DNA from: Selaginella tamariscina
Taxonomy: Eukaryota; Streptophyta; Lycopodiopsida; Selaginellales; Selaginellaceae
Direction: 5' to 3'
Length of the DNA: 64,000 bases
NCBI GenBank assembly: GCA_003024785.1
Contig: PUQB01000051.1
Coordinates: 1 to 64,000 of the forward strand
Shown here: in pieces, positions 11,780 to 24,330 of the stretch
Layout: each line of letters begins with the position of its first letter
How positions within the stretch are numbered: the stretch's first letter is position 1
Translations under genes and position numbers: made by a program
Notes under the pieces: model-generated
Database searches by the model: none
Told to the model about the DNA's origin: nothing
The model's input: only the letters and a program-made list of their open reading frames with translations

Positions 11780-12720
11780 ACTTGGTTATGAGACATAATT
11801 AACGAGATAAACACAAATCCTCATAGACTTAGTCAAGATGAATATAAAAGATTAAATGGTAATTCCCAAGTTGACTATGACACAACTTTAGCTCAATTTG
11901 AAAAGAAAAAACAATTTATTAAATGTATTCATCTTAAACATATTAACATGAATGATGTATACTTAATGCATTGTTCACAACTTTGTTAAATGGCTAGAAA
12001 CAACTATTCAAGATGTTTGAGGGAGATGTTAAACTACAAAAGTTTATCTTTTGCGAGAACTCCTCAATGCACAAATGCAACTTAGGGAGTCTTATAAGAA
12101 TGACAAACTTATCTAGTAAGTTGATCAAGATAGGTGCCAAACATTGTAACGATGACTTATGTGCATTTACATTGCTACTTACAAATTCAAATTATTAGAG
12201 CCTACAAATTTTTAAAGAACCCACTTTGGATGAAGTGATCAATATAATTCGTAATACCTCAGTCATACTTGGAATAGAAAAGTGGAGCTCTAATTCTTTA
12301 CAAGGTGATAAAGCTGCTATGTGGACAAGGACAAACTATCCAAACAAGAGAATCTGTGATACTAAAGAAGCTAGCAACTCGGGTTCTAGAAACTGTTAAC
12401 CTCGACTAATTAGCATTAATACATGTTATATATGTGTTGGTGTAGAACATGATTTCATTTGTTAATAGTTAACAAAGTAAGATTCCTCGATTGAACATCA
12501 ATGTTATAGAAACAGAGTGTAAAGACAATCTAAAAGGTACTCTTGAGTTTGTTTATATTAATTTAACTTCTTTTGGATGCCCAAAGGAAGGTTTACGGTG
12601 GATAGATTTAGGGGCAAGTCATCACATGACTCACTAGAAGAGCTGGTTTGACTCAATGTGGTTACATGAGATTATTGATGGCCAAAAGTTCGTGAAATGT
12701 TGCAAATTTATTTCATATTT
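11780..12720 (+). mobile_element. Copia-like retrotransposon relic (Gag and protease remnants)
   Basis: Plus-strand reading with many stops shows a protease-type box WIDLGASHHMTH (12599-12634), typical of Ty1/copia (D-S/L-G-A-S-x-H-M-T). It is followed by KSWFDSMW as in the gag-pre-integrase region. The upstream stretch around 11800-12400 reads as a degraded Gag. No LTRs or primer-binding site could be assigned with confidence. The relic abuts gypsy integrase sequence at about 12.78 kb. Confidence 0.4.
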
Positions 12721-12779
12721 GTAATGTATGTTGCAAGTCCAAGATTTTTTGCCATCATCCTCATAGCTTGCTTTAGTCC

Positions 12780-13960
12780 TTGCCGGTTCCCAATGGTCCT
12801 TGGAGGTCAATTTTCATGGACTTCATAACTAATCTTTCACAATTCAAAGGTTTTGATATTGCATTGGTTATAGTGAGGTCTCATGAGATGGAAATTATTC
12901 ATGTGGTTCATATTAAGTAATTTGTAATAAGGGATCTATTAAGTAGTGGATAGGTTTCAAAAATGGCATATTTTATTCCATGCACCAAGTCTATCACAAG
13001 TGAAGAGATAACAAAAGTGGTGTTTCGACTTCATGATCTTCCAAACGATATCATGAATGATCGAGGACCTCAGTTTGTTACTAAATTTTGAAAATAGTTA
13101 CTTGAGCTTTTGAACATCGATCATCTGGGTATCATCCACAAACCAATGGACAAATGGAGCATATTATTTAAACTTTGAAACAATACTTTGATGTTTTATT
13201 AATTACTAATAAGACAATTGGGTTGAGCTTTTGCCTCTTGCAAAGTTTGCGAACAACAACTTAATATATGCTTCTACAAGTCAGACATCATTCTTCACCG
13301 TCACATGTCAACATCCTCATTAGTCCCTACACACTTGTGTGAAGACTCCAATCAATTCTGTTGTGGAGGATCACCTTGCTCGTCTTCAACATATTCATAA
13401 GAAGTTAATTCATCATCTCCATCGTACTCGAGATACACATAAGGTAGTAACAAATCGTCATCATAGTCTTGCTCATGCTTTTCAAGTTAGAGATCGAGTA
13501 TGACTTTTTAGATGCAACTTACAGACCACTCGACCTTGTAACAAACTTGATTACCAACATCTTATTCTTTTACTATTATCGGTAAGATTAATGATATCAT
13601 CTTTTAATTTCAACTTCCAAGCTCCATGAAAATCCATTCAGTTTTCCATGTGTTTGTTTTGGAGCCTTATGTCCCCAATACCATTCCTCATTGCACCACC
13701 ACCACCACCTATGGAACTTGATGGTAAGTTAGAGAATAAGGTAGATGCTATTCTGGATTTCAAGCAAATTTGGAGTAAGCTCTACTATCTAGTGGTTTGG
13801 GTTGATTACTCTTCTAGTGATCATACTTAGGAGCTTGCAAAAAACCTTGCTCATGCTCAAGAAGCTATAGCTATTTTTCATTGTTAATACCTTGACAAGT
13901 CTTAACAAGCTCATGGTGAGGCTCATGAAACTTGCCATCATGTCATAAACTATTAGAATA
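12780..13960 (+). mobile_element. Chromovirus relic: integrase and chromodomain
   Basis: Broken plus-strand frames give, in order, 'FMDFITNLSQ'-like sequence, the integrase core (MAYFIPCTKSIT, then NDRGPQFVTKF), the GPY-type region near 13480-13640, and a C-terminal chromodomain. In the chromodomain VDAILDFKQ, LYYLVVWVDYS and 'ELAKNLAHAQEAI' are recognisable at 13740-13880. These are features of plant chromoviruses, whose chromodomain guides integration. RT and RNase H are absent here. Numerous stops show it is inactive. No LTR was found on the right side. Confidence 0.75.
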
Positions 13961-15400
13961 TATCAATATATTTCACTCTTATCTTATAAGATTTAAAACA
14001 AATGTCAAAGAATATTCTAATTTTATCCTTGAAGATGTAAAACATTAGAATGTTAGTAAAAAAGAGTATTTAAGAAAATTACACTTCATTAGACTTTAGT
14101 TAATTAATCACACTTTTAATGTGAAACCTAGTCTTTGGTGTGTATATAACTTATTTAAACCATCTAGATTTTATTCTATGCTTAAACTTTTAACTTATTA
14201 ATTAATGAGAAAAGCTTAAACCAATACAACAAGTTGTGAAGTTTTAACTTAATATTCTATTTTTAAGAAAGTTAAAAGTTTGAGTAAACTTTAATGTTTT
14301 AAAACATTATATTCAAATACGTGAGCGTGCATATTATTTACATAAAAATATAATTTAAATTATTAAAGTTATTTATTATGATAATATTATATTTAATATT
14401 CTAACAACGTAAGCATAAATATAGAGACTGCAACATGCATAGGTATGTTGGTATACATTATATATTATATTATATATTACAAATATTTTAAGAATATATT
14501 CTAATTGAATACATTAAATTTATTTTAGTTTTACACAAACTATAAAAGTGTAATAATTAAATATATACGTCATTTTTTAAAATATTTTTTTTTTGAGTAA
14601 TAGGGATTAAACAGGGTAATGCAATATATTTTCTTATACATTTCAATTTTCTTTAGTTTTCAATTTGGGTAAGTGATCATAACTTTAAAAAATTCAAATG
14701 TACCAATAATATTTTTTATTTTAAATAAGAGGGCTTACTTGTAGTAATGTTGTAATGATATATATTAATTGAATGATTTATATCTTATTTTAACTTGAAT
14801 TTTGATTTAATAAAACATCATAAGATATATCAATAATATTATATGTATTTAGTATATTTCAAGAATAACCTAAAGGATTTTGAATATATTATAAAATATC
14901 ATATATATAATATAATATAATATAATATGTTCAATAGTGTATTTCATTAAATTTTATTAGTATAATATATTAGTAATAACATATTTTAAATATGCTTTAA
15001 GTAGGAGGCCTAAATATTGGTGAATTTCATCTTGAAATTGGAAGGAGGGAATATATAATATATAATAATATTATTATATATTTTATATAAGGGAGCTTAT
15101 AGATAAAGTATTTGTTTGCTCATCTTGATAATATGTTAAGAAACTAATATAATTTAAATCTTTAATATGAGTCATATATGTTATATTCATATTATACACT
15201 CTCGACCATGCGATTAACATTCATTCATCTTGAATGGTAAACTACATTTAACATCATAGGGACTATTTTGCATGTTCAGTTGTACATGAAGATATGGAGA
15301 ATATTCCACTAATTAAACCTTGGAGTCAAGGAGTTAAGAGAAATAAAAATATGCATCTTGACTCTTAGATGTCCTTGGTGCTAAGGGATTATTAGGTATG
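13961..15400. other. AT-rich non-coding interval
   Basis: No gene was seen. A short part (about 15060-15220) resembles the duplicated P450 upstream flanks near 7250 and 24750, so P450-unit DNA probably continued here before retrotransposon insertion. Confidence 0.5.
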
Positions 15401-16226
15401 TGTCATAGTTTTTATTATGACTCGACCTTTTACTTTAAAGATTTACTGTTGTTACTTATTGGATTATGTAATGAACCCTAAATGTAGTAGTTTAGTGCAC
15501 TTAGGTGTTTAAGGTAGTCCGGCCAACTGTCACTAGATATTTTAAAAACTCTAGGTAAAGGTAGTACTTACTTTATAAAAAACTCTCCCCCGGTTTGACG
15601 TTTCCAGTTAGATTTTTCTTAAAGAGTATAGCTTGTCAAAAGGGTTTAGGGTTAAGTAGGTTTAGGTCATTCCATCCCACTTAATCAATTAGGAAAACAA
15701 GGGAGGAAGGCTCTGTCACATAAATAAGGTAGAGTATATGTAGTGAGAGTTCTTGTGTTCAAAAAGAGTTCATTATTCTTATATTGGTTGTGTCGTTAAA
15801 GCACAATTCTCTATTGTGCCGCCCTAACTTCTACATGACATGGGTACGTCCACCTTCGGGTTAACCTAAGCAGGATTTTGCCCTTGTGACCAAGTACATC
15901 ATGTCCAAGGAGTTATGCAATTCTTGGGACTATCAACCTGCTCGCAAGCCTAGAATGATTGCTCAAGTTAATATTTCCCAAGACTAGTGGATAAGGCCTT
16001 GCTCCGACCGCCTCATCCACGCCAAGCTAAGAATAATACTTGTAGCTTGGCTAACCCACACATCCTAACTCACGAAGAGAGCCTTGATATGGGGACTTGG
16101 CCAACTAGGGGTATGAGTTCCTAAGTGATGGGTTCCTAACATGAGTACTTTACGGGTTTCCAAAGAGGGATTCCAGGGTTGGCATCTGGCAAGGCTCCTT
16201 CATGGCACCAGTTAAAAACTCTGACA
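15401..16226 (+). repeat. 5' LTR of the chromovirus
   Basis: Begins TGTCATAGTTTTTATTATGA and ends CTCTGACA directly before the primer-binding site. It matches 22695-23628 along its length (for example CTGTCACTAGATAT, CACATAAATAAGGTAGAGTATATG and the last 60 bp). It is 826 bp against 934 bp for the right LTR; the difference is made of indels. The TGTC...GACA ends form a short terminal inverted repeat. Confidence 0.85.
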
Positions 16227-16228
16227 AT

Positions 16229-16240
16229 TGGTATCAGAGT
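16229..16240 (+). other. tRNA-iMet primer-binding site
   Basis: TGGTATCAGAGT lies 2 bases after the 5' LTR and matches the complement of the 3' end of initiator methionine tRNA (TGGTATCAGAGC) at 11 of 12 positions. It primes minus-strand DNA synthesis and fixes the element's orientation as plus. Confidence 0.9.
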
Positions 16241-16530
16241 AAGTTCTTTGTGGTCAATAAGACTGCCTTAAGTCATAAGGTGTTTCAATATTTAGATAAC
16301 TGTAAATTCTTGATTTACTCTATTACTTTCGGTTGACATATCTATAGAGTTTGATCTTGTGAATTATCAATCCTCAAAGAACACTTACTTAGTGAGTCGG
16401 CATAAGATTTTAGGTATGTCCAAAAGTCTTGTGCTAGTTTAAACTAATGTGTGAGGGTGTACAACCTATGCCATGGTGTTTCTAACTTGTATTGGGAATA
16501 TGCCAAGTATATTCTTTGAGTGTTGAACTA

Positions 16531-17470
16531 GGGTTCAATACGATGAGCAAGAGAAAGCAACTAAAGTCTGAGGCAGAGAGGGCTATCGTAGAGGCTCAAA
16601 ATGAGGAGATGGATGAAGCTGACCTAGGTCGGGGTTAAACAACGGTGTGCTTGGCAGCAAATAATGATGGATGCCATGAACGAACTTCAAAGGGATATTT
16701 TAGGGTTGAAATATTGAATCAGTAATGTTGTCGATCTGATTCTAGCGGTTACCACAATACTAAATGTTTCACAACTAGACACACAAAAGAAGAAGAAGCA
16801 TGATTCAGAGTTAGGCTCCTCTGAATCGGATTCTTCAGCAGATGAAGGTGGTAGTGGCCCAATCAAGCCTTCGAATTTTATGGGTTCAAAAGATTATAAA
16901 GTTCTATATGATAGATTATATGATATGGAAAGTTATTTTGAGGCTGCTTCCATGAGAAAGACAAAAAGGGTTGCGTGTGTTAAGCAGTTTCTCAAAGGAG
17001 AAGCTAAGATTTGGTGGTAGATTGTTGAAGGTGAACATGATATCAAAATAGTTGAAAACACATGAAAAAATGAGATCAAAAAGCAGTATATGCTGGATGA
17101 CCTTGGGTTGCGATTGCGTGTTGATTTGACAACTTATAAATAAAGAGTTCAGAGAAACCCAGTGGACCTTGTTTACATGTTCAAAAGTGTATAGTGTTTG
17201 GTCCCAAACATGAGCGATAATGAAGCTTGAACTTGCTTCATGGCTAGCTTGAACGAAATGACGCAAAAGAAGATCCTAAGGTACAAACTAACAAGCTATT
17301 AGAAATGTCAGGAGGCAGCTCAAAAAGTTACTTATAGCATGTCGTTAGAAGACTTGTATAATAAGGGCGAGGAATCAAAACCTAAACCGCAGAGCTATCC
17401 TTGTCAGAGTTTTAATCCAAAAGGCCAACACGTGGCAACACATGGTTGCCAAGTAACCATTCAGCATCAT
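16531..17470 (+). pseudogene. Chromovirus Gag relic
   Basis: Starts near an ATG at about 16542 (MSKRKQLKSE...). It later reads 'FMGSKDYKVLYDRLYDMESYFEAA', then LKGEAKIWW with a stop directly after, and 'RNPVDLVYMFKSV', a typical gypsy Gag core. At least five stops or frame changes occur. The reading is cut by the reverse LTR inserted near 17.5 kb and resumes after 19.5 kb with the zinc knuckle. Confidence 0.7.
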
Positions 17471-17514
17471 CACCCTGTGTGAACAACGTTAAGTCTTCCA
17501 AGATAACCCTAAGA

Positions 17515-19505
17515 GTCTGACTTAGGGGCCCAATTAGGCAAAAGACTTAAGTCCTACCCTAAGTCCCTAGAATGACCATCCCATGAACCCTAGAGGATAA
17601 TCCGAGTAGACTTTAGGATCCTGTCCTAGTAGACCTAAATAGGCTCATGCCCTAACCCCACAAAGGAGATGTATCTCACACATACCCTCGTGATAAAGCT
17701 AAGGCATCGTCACTTACCCCTCGAGGAATCACCCTCGTCCAGGAGTACAACCCTTTAGGGTGACAAGGGGTACCCTGAACCACGACTAATCCCTAAGGGT
17801 TTGAGTGGCCAAGTCATACCCTAGACCTAGGACTAATACTTAGTGAGGACACAAGTGTGCGCCGTAGGTGGACATAAGTGCTCTGCTAAGAAAACTCCCT
17901 AAGGCTAGGTTTGGATAACCCTAAGTACATGATTTTGTGAGTATCTCATGATAGGGCTTTTGCTAATGAGCTTAGGTTGTTCAACCCTTAAATCCTAAGG
18001 AGAACACCCCCTAGCTAGGTGTGCCAAAGCACACTTAGTTACGAGACCTAACCCTCGGATGTAGTGAGGGCTCGTGCATAGTGGGTAGGAGTTCCCCTAT
18101 GCTCAATGTTGTTGCCCCCTTGTTGGTATAGCATTGGACTAGGAGTGGAGCAAGAGGAGAGTAATCGAGAGAGGTGTGGGACATAAGGAATTTAGATATA
18201 TACATATATTGCCTGTCTGAATACAATGTGGCCCTAGAGAAGGTGGAGCAAGATACAAAGAAGAAGAAGACGGACTAGAAGGACCCGACCCACTACCAAC
18301 CTTCCTTCTTTATAGTGGGTCGGCCAATGCTAGACCCTAGGTCCAGGTGACACTCTCCCACTGGTTTGCCGCCCTGTGATAGTGTCTTGCTTATAACATT
18401 TATGCATGTGCCCTTGAGCGAATGCTCAAGGTTTAGCACCCTAGTGCAAACATAAGCATGAATGTTTACTAGAGTATCTAACCCCTTAGCAACAAACCCA
18501 TAAAAAGGGCGTGCCTCGGGCATTGTATCGTGTGACGTTTAGCCCAATGTCACATCTTCATGTGGCACTGCCTTCCATGATGTGGGATATCATGCCATAG
18601 CCCTTTAGATTCAAGAGTTGCACCAAGTGCCACAAACGTGGCCCTAAATGTCAACTCTAGAACCCTTAGTGAACCCTCAGGAACTGGTAATGTGAACCTG
18701 TCAAACAAGATCCCAAGCCCATAATTGGACAAGGACACAGATGTGCCTTACTTGACCGTAAGTGTTACACCTAGCTTGACGTGGAGGAGGAGGTTGGAGA
18801 CAAGCCTTTACCTCTACCTCTTGGAACGTGCAATCTTACAAGACCTCCCAGACATAGATTCGCCAATGTTAAGGGTGTGCTACCCCGAAGGTGGGATGTA
18901 CCCCTGTTATCTGGAAGTTAGGGTAGCACAACAAAGGGTTGTGCCTTGACGACACAAGCTAGAGCTTGCACCGGGAGAAGAGTAACGAGCTCAGTTATGA
19001 ACCCAGGAACCCTCACTCCTACATACTCTACCTTATTTATGTGACGGATCCCCCCCCCCCCCCCCCCTCCTCTTTTCCTGTATGTGTATGTGGGCTAGCA
19101 CTAAATTAGCTAGCCCCTTATTAAGTTAATGAGAGAGTGTTTAACTTAGCCTAACTCTTAACCCTAAAACCCTACCCAAGGGGGGTGGGGTTTTTAGGGC
19201 ATGGGTTAGGGAAACCCTAGGTTTAAGTCAACCCTAAGGGTGTTCCTCACCCTACTAAACACGTCGAACTCATCTACATTAACCAATCAACCTAACTGGG
19301 ATGTCAAAATTGGGGGTGGGTTTTTAAAAGGTAAGTTCTAGTTTCACTTAGAATTTTCTACAAATACCTAATGACACCCGGCCGGACCATCACCAGATAC
19401 CCAAGTGTACTAAGTGGGCCTGTTTTCTACTACATCTAGGGTCCATCAACATAGTACAGTAGGTAACAACAGTTAAAGGGTCGAGTCATAGTAAAAACTA
19501 TGACA
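17515..19505 (-). mobile_element. LTR inserted in reverse inside the chromovirus
   Basis: The right end reads CTATGACA, the inverse of the TGTCATAG start of the host LTRs. The 600 bp next to it match the host LTR in inverted form. The remaining part matches the LTR relic at 1690-2998 instead. It separates the host Gag from the zinc knuckle, so it inserted after the host element. A block at about 18055-18415 is absent from the 1690-2998 copy and looks like a further insertion. A poly-C run occurs at 19051-19067. No internal gag-pol of its own is present, so it is probably a solo LTR. The left boundary is approximate. Confidence 0.65.
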
Positions 19506-19609
19506 ATCCTTCAAAGTCTAGGTTCAAAAGGTTTGATAAACGACTAAATTGATCACCATCAAGTCGAAGTGCAAGTCCTTTTATTGGCAGTTCCAAGTTT
19601 TCAGACACA

Positions 19610-22330
19610 TTAAGACCCATTGGATCTTGAAAACTATTAGTGTTACCACCACCTCAACAAGCCAAGAGCCTGGCTGCAAAGTCTGTTCCTCCATAGTTCG
19701 CAGGTGGAGTTTCAAAATGCTATAATTATAATAAGTCTGGTCATTTGGCTAAAGAATGTTGGGCACCCTCAAAACAATTGAGTCATTTCAAGGTGCAATG
19801 GTATAAGAGGAAGTTGGTGAACTTGAAATGCTTGAAAATTCGAAAAATGAATCAGAAGAGGTAATGTTGTACCATACATAACCTACTTTATTCGTTATTC
19901 AAGACAAAATTGACCCTTTGTTATATTTGATATAAAGGATATGAGGCAACCGAGTCCAAATGATGATTGATGCTAGAGCAACATACAACTTCATATCGAT
20001 TAATCTAACTTGTCGATTGAATTTTAATGTAATAAAGATGAGTGAAATAAAAGTCAATTTTGGTAAAGGTTTTCAAAATATTAATAATATAGTTCTTGTT
20101 CAAATAAAAATTGGAAGGTTAAGTTAGACTTAGTTGTATTGAATATGATAGAGGTCAACTTTGTGTTGGGTATGGAATGGTTTCATAACATGTAGTCAAA
20201 ATGAAGGAACCGGGGATAATTAAATCACACAAGGAGGAATATTAAAAACCAACACTCATGATGGAAACACTAACTGATAAAGAAAAATCCTATGTTCCTC
20301 ACCTTAACTAAGTTGTGGAAAGCAATTAAACATCGGGAACGTGTATTTCTTGTAATGGTTTTAGATATCGGTGAAGTCAAAATAGGGGATGGTCAAGAAT
20401 TTGTTTCTAGACCCATTTTTGGAAGTCTTAACATGTTTAAGGACATGTTGCCAGAAGACTTACCACCTGAGTTACCTCCACGTTGAGGTGTGATCATATA
20501 ATAAAGATTTTGCCAGGTTCGTCTCCACCGACAAGAGCCCATATTAGTTAAACCCTTAAGCGTTGGTGAATTGAAGAAACAGTTGACAGATTTGATTAGT
20601 TGAAGACACATTCGTCCTAGCCAATCCCCATATGTTGTAGCGATTCTGTTTAAAATAAAAAAAGATGGTACAATGCAAAATGTGTGTGAATTATCGAGCG
20701 TTGAATAAGATAATTATCAAAAATAAGTATCCTCTTCCATAAGTGGATGACTTATTTGATACATTATCAAAAGCAAAGTACTTTTCAAAAATAGACTTGA
20801 GATTTGAATACCATCAAATTCGGGAAGTAAAGAATGACATTAAGAAGACCGCTTTTCAAAAGCATTATAAATCATTCGAGTTTCTAATCTTGCCATTCAG
20901 ATTGTGCAATACTCCAGCAACTTTTTGCACAATGATGGATGATGTATTATCTAAACGAGTTCATAGTGGTGTATATTAATGACATTTTGGTCTTTAATTC
21001 AATAATTGAGGAACATGTAGAACACTTTGAAAAGGGTGTTTCAGAGATTGAGGAAGAACTAGTTGTATAGTAAGGACACAAGTGCACATTTGGTCAAGCC
21101 AAAATAGACATCTTGAGACACTCGATATTAGGTAGGGAAAATTGCGATGGATCCAAAAAAAGTTCAAGCTATTACCGAGTAGATGATTTTGAAAGATGTA
21201 CATAAAATTAGATCATTTCTTGGTCTGATAGGTTATTACCATAGGTTTATAAAAGATTACTCTAGCAGCCCCATTGATAGATCTTATGAAGAACATTCCA
21301 TACATTGGACTCCAAAGTGCTAGCATGCGTTCAAGAAGTTATCTCTTCTGAGCTAATTTTGCAGATGTTCATCTTTGAAGATCCATTTGTGACACTTTCG
21401 ACTTTGCAATTGATAGTGTATTGCAACAAAAAGGACAACTGGAAATCGTGATCTCAGATCGGAATCTTCAATTTATAGGCAAGTTTTGAGAACATTATTT
21501 AAATAATGTTGAGGTTCAATATGGCTTACCATCCTTAAACAAATGGTCAAACAGAAAGGGTGAATTGACAAGTCGGGACTATCTTAAATGCTATGTCAAC
21601 TTGATTGGGTTAACACTTGGATATGGCTAAGATATGTTACAATAACTCGACACACTGCAATTGGGTGTAGCCTGATGGAGGTGTTAATTGGGAATAAGGG
21701 TGGTATTTCTCAAAGTATAGTGTTATCAAAAGACGATGTCAATCGAGTTTCCTTTATAGCAGAGTTCATTAGACAATTGTGGGAAGTTGCATGTTAAGCG
21801 ATAATTGCAACACAAAAAATGTATTGTCAACAATACAATAAGCATCAACATGATGTAGAGTATCAGATTGGGAATATGGTATTGTTGAGTATCAAAAACC
21901 TAAAGGTTCCAACAACTCTTTCAAGGAAGTTTTTATTACACTACATACATTATATAAAGTAGTAAAGCGAGTAGTAAAGGTGCTTTATGGGTTAGATCTT
22001 TTCCAGAGTTGGGAGTGATACATAATGTGCTTCATAATAATTTTCTCAAACCATTCCACAAGGATGAGAAACATCCACAAGGATATAAAAACTTACATCT
22101 CCTTCATGTGTTGGTTGGCAATATGAAGGAATTCGAAGTTGAGTCAATTTTGGATGCAAAAGATATCAAATGCTGAGGGTTGTAGAAACATCAACATGAA
22201 TATCTTGTTAAGTTAAAAGGTTACTTGGCATGCAAGTCGACATGAGAACCATTGGAGAATTTACAACGCAACGCAATGAGTTGGTGAATGAGTTTGAAGC
22301 GAGGTCTCAAGTTAATTAAGGAATAAAGTT
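19610..22330 (+). pseudogene. Chromovirus pol relic with chromodomain
   Basis: A zinc knuckle at about 19720-19765 has lost its second cysteine (C-x2-Y instead of C-x2-C). The protease motif is DARATYNFIS near 19970. RT runs through 20743-20979 (YFSKIDLRFEYHQIR, then FLILPFRLCNTPATF), and the active-site DD near 20975 is frameshifted. RNase H is poorly preserved. Integrase remnants occur near 21440-21800. The chromodomain at 22130-22270 shows ESILDAKD, EYLVKLKGY and 'EPLENLQ'. These parts define it as a chromovirus. It is not functional. Confidence 0.75.
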
Positions 22331-22694
22331 TTCTTTATTCTTAACCTAGGGGCTGACAAACAACATTAAACTAAAGGCCTCCTATATAAATTCTAGTTAA
22401 TTTTAAAAAAAAAATTAACTAGCTTGCTGTTTATATTGGGTGACGAATTTTACAAATATATAAAAGGTCTCCAAGTAACTTCATGTCTCATGTGGTACCT
22501 TCGACATCTAAGCTTGCCGCTTAGTAAATGACGATTCTAAAGTACTTGGCTTTGTGTAATGCAAGGGGGTAATAAAAATTATGTGAACTTTTTGCTGACT
22601 TCACATAAAGTGATTAGCATTAATTTTCAATTAATTTTTTTTAACCTAGTCTAGTCTTGGAGTTGGACGTTGACAGTTTTAAAGGTAAGGAGTG

Positions 22695-23628
22695 TGTTAT
22701 AATTTTTATCATGACTCAATCACCCTTTATTTTGAAGGTTAACTATTGTTACCTACTAAAATATGTGATGAACCCTAAATTAATAAGAAACAACCCTGCT
22801 TAATGCATTTAAGTGTTTAGGGTAGTTCAACTAGCTGTCACTAGATATCTCAAAAAACTCTAAGTAAAGATAATACTTACCTTTTATAAAACTCTTTCTC
22901 TTTGACATTCCAGTTAGATTTTCCTCAAAAGAGTATAGCTTATCAAAAGGGTTAGGGACACCCCTAACCCTAGGGTTGTTCTCCTAATACCCCTAGGGGT
23001 TAGGTTTATAGTAGGTCTAGGTCATCTCATTTCATTAAGACTGGCATTTCGTACCAGCCTACTTACTCAATTAGGAAAATAGGGGGGGCATAAATAAGGT
23101 ATAGTATATGTAGTGAGAGTTCTTATGTTCAAAAGAGAGCTTGTTATTTACCTATCGATGCAAGCTAAATTGTGTTGTCAAGGCACAACTCTCTGTTGTG
23201 CCACCTTAACTTTCACATAACAGGGTACATCCCACCTTTAGGTTAGCATACCCTTATTGTTTGCAGGATTTTGTCCTTATGACTAAGTATGTCACATTTG
23301 AGTTAGTCAATTCTTGGGACTGTCAACCCGCTTGTAAGCCTAGAAGAATTGCTCGAGTTCACATTCTATAAGACTAGTGGATGAGGCCTTTGTTCCGGCT
23401 ACCTTATCCACACCAAGCTAAAAACGATACTTGCAACTCAGCTAGCCCACACATTTTAACTCACAAGGTGAGCCTTAACCATGGACTTGGCCAACTAGGA
23501 GTATGAGTTCCTAAGTGATGGGTTCCTAACATAAGTACTTTACTAGATAATGTGGGGGTTTTTAAAAAGGGATTCCAAAGTTGGCATCTAGTAAGCCGCC
23601 TTCGTGGCACCATGTCAAAACTCCGACA
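22695..23628 (+). repeat. 3' LTR of the chromovirus
   Basis: Starts TGTTATAATTTTTATCATGA and ends CTCCGACA. It is the longer of the two LTRs, with an extra segment near 22960-23010. The flank at 23629-23633 (ATATG) nearly repeats the GTATG before the 5' LTR. Confidence 0.85.
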
Positions 23629-24330
23629 ATATGTTTACGATATTTTTTTTTTTAAACAATAAAAAGTGATTATGAATAACATAAAAGAATATATTTAAGT
23701 GTTGATTGAGCTTATGTCCATTGATGGTATTTCTCAAATGACATTTGGAAAAGGAATTGAATAATCATGTAAATAATAATTTGAAAACTATTTTATCAAA
23801 TTGATGTCTGCCCATGCATTAATGGCAGATTGATACATTAGATTTGTACATTTATTTGTACAAAGAATATACTAATATATTTATAAAAAAAGTAATAGAC
23901 ATATTAACTCTTGATTTGTTTTTCTATAAAACACTAGTCTTTGTCTTTTTCATTTAGTTATCTAAACAACTTTGAGTGACATATTAATCTATTGTGTCCT
24001 TATGGGAAGCTCTTCAACAAATGTACCACATATTGTTTTCTTCTTTTTATTTAAAATTATAACCGTTAGTTGGATAGCGTGTTTATTAAATTCTAGATGT
24101 CATATTTATTTTAGAAAAACCTTGCCATTGAGAATTTTTTAAAATATAACCTTTTTAATAGATTTTAAAAGAAGATTTAATATTTATTCACAAGGTGAAC
24201 ACACAAGATTAAGATTTAGGGTAAGTGTTAGATTGGGCCACATGCATTTACGATCTAAGATATCTGTTATACAGTGTATTTATGAGATCCTAGTCATTAA
24301 GGTTTATTTTAAAAACACCCAGGTTTATTT
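23629..24330. other. AT-rich non-coding interval
   Basis: No gene or named element was recognised between the 3' LTR and the P450-type flank that begins at 24331. Confidence 0.5.

Larger units (their letters stand above)
15401..23628 (+). mobile_element. Chromovirus (Ty3/gypsy) with both LTRs
   Basis: A full-length but degenerate element. The 5' LTR is 15401-16226 and the 3' LTR 22695-23628. Both start TGT(C/T)ATA and end GACA. The 5-bp flanks are GTATG on the left and ATATG on the right, agreeing at 4 of 5 bases, as expected for an old target-site duplication. An iMet primer-binding site follows the 5' LTR. Internal order is Gag, zinc knuckle, protease, RT, RNase H, integrase, chromodomain. 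A second LTR is inserted in reverse orientation at about 17515-19505. Frequent stops make it non-autonomous. Confidence 0.85.

Noticed and set aside
18035-18949. Short frames inside the reverse LTR
   Set aside because: LTR sequence shared with 1690-2998 where the frames are not conserved; not genes.
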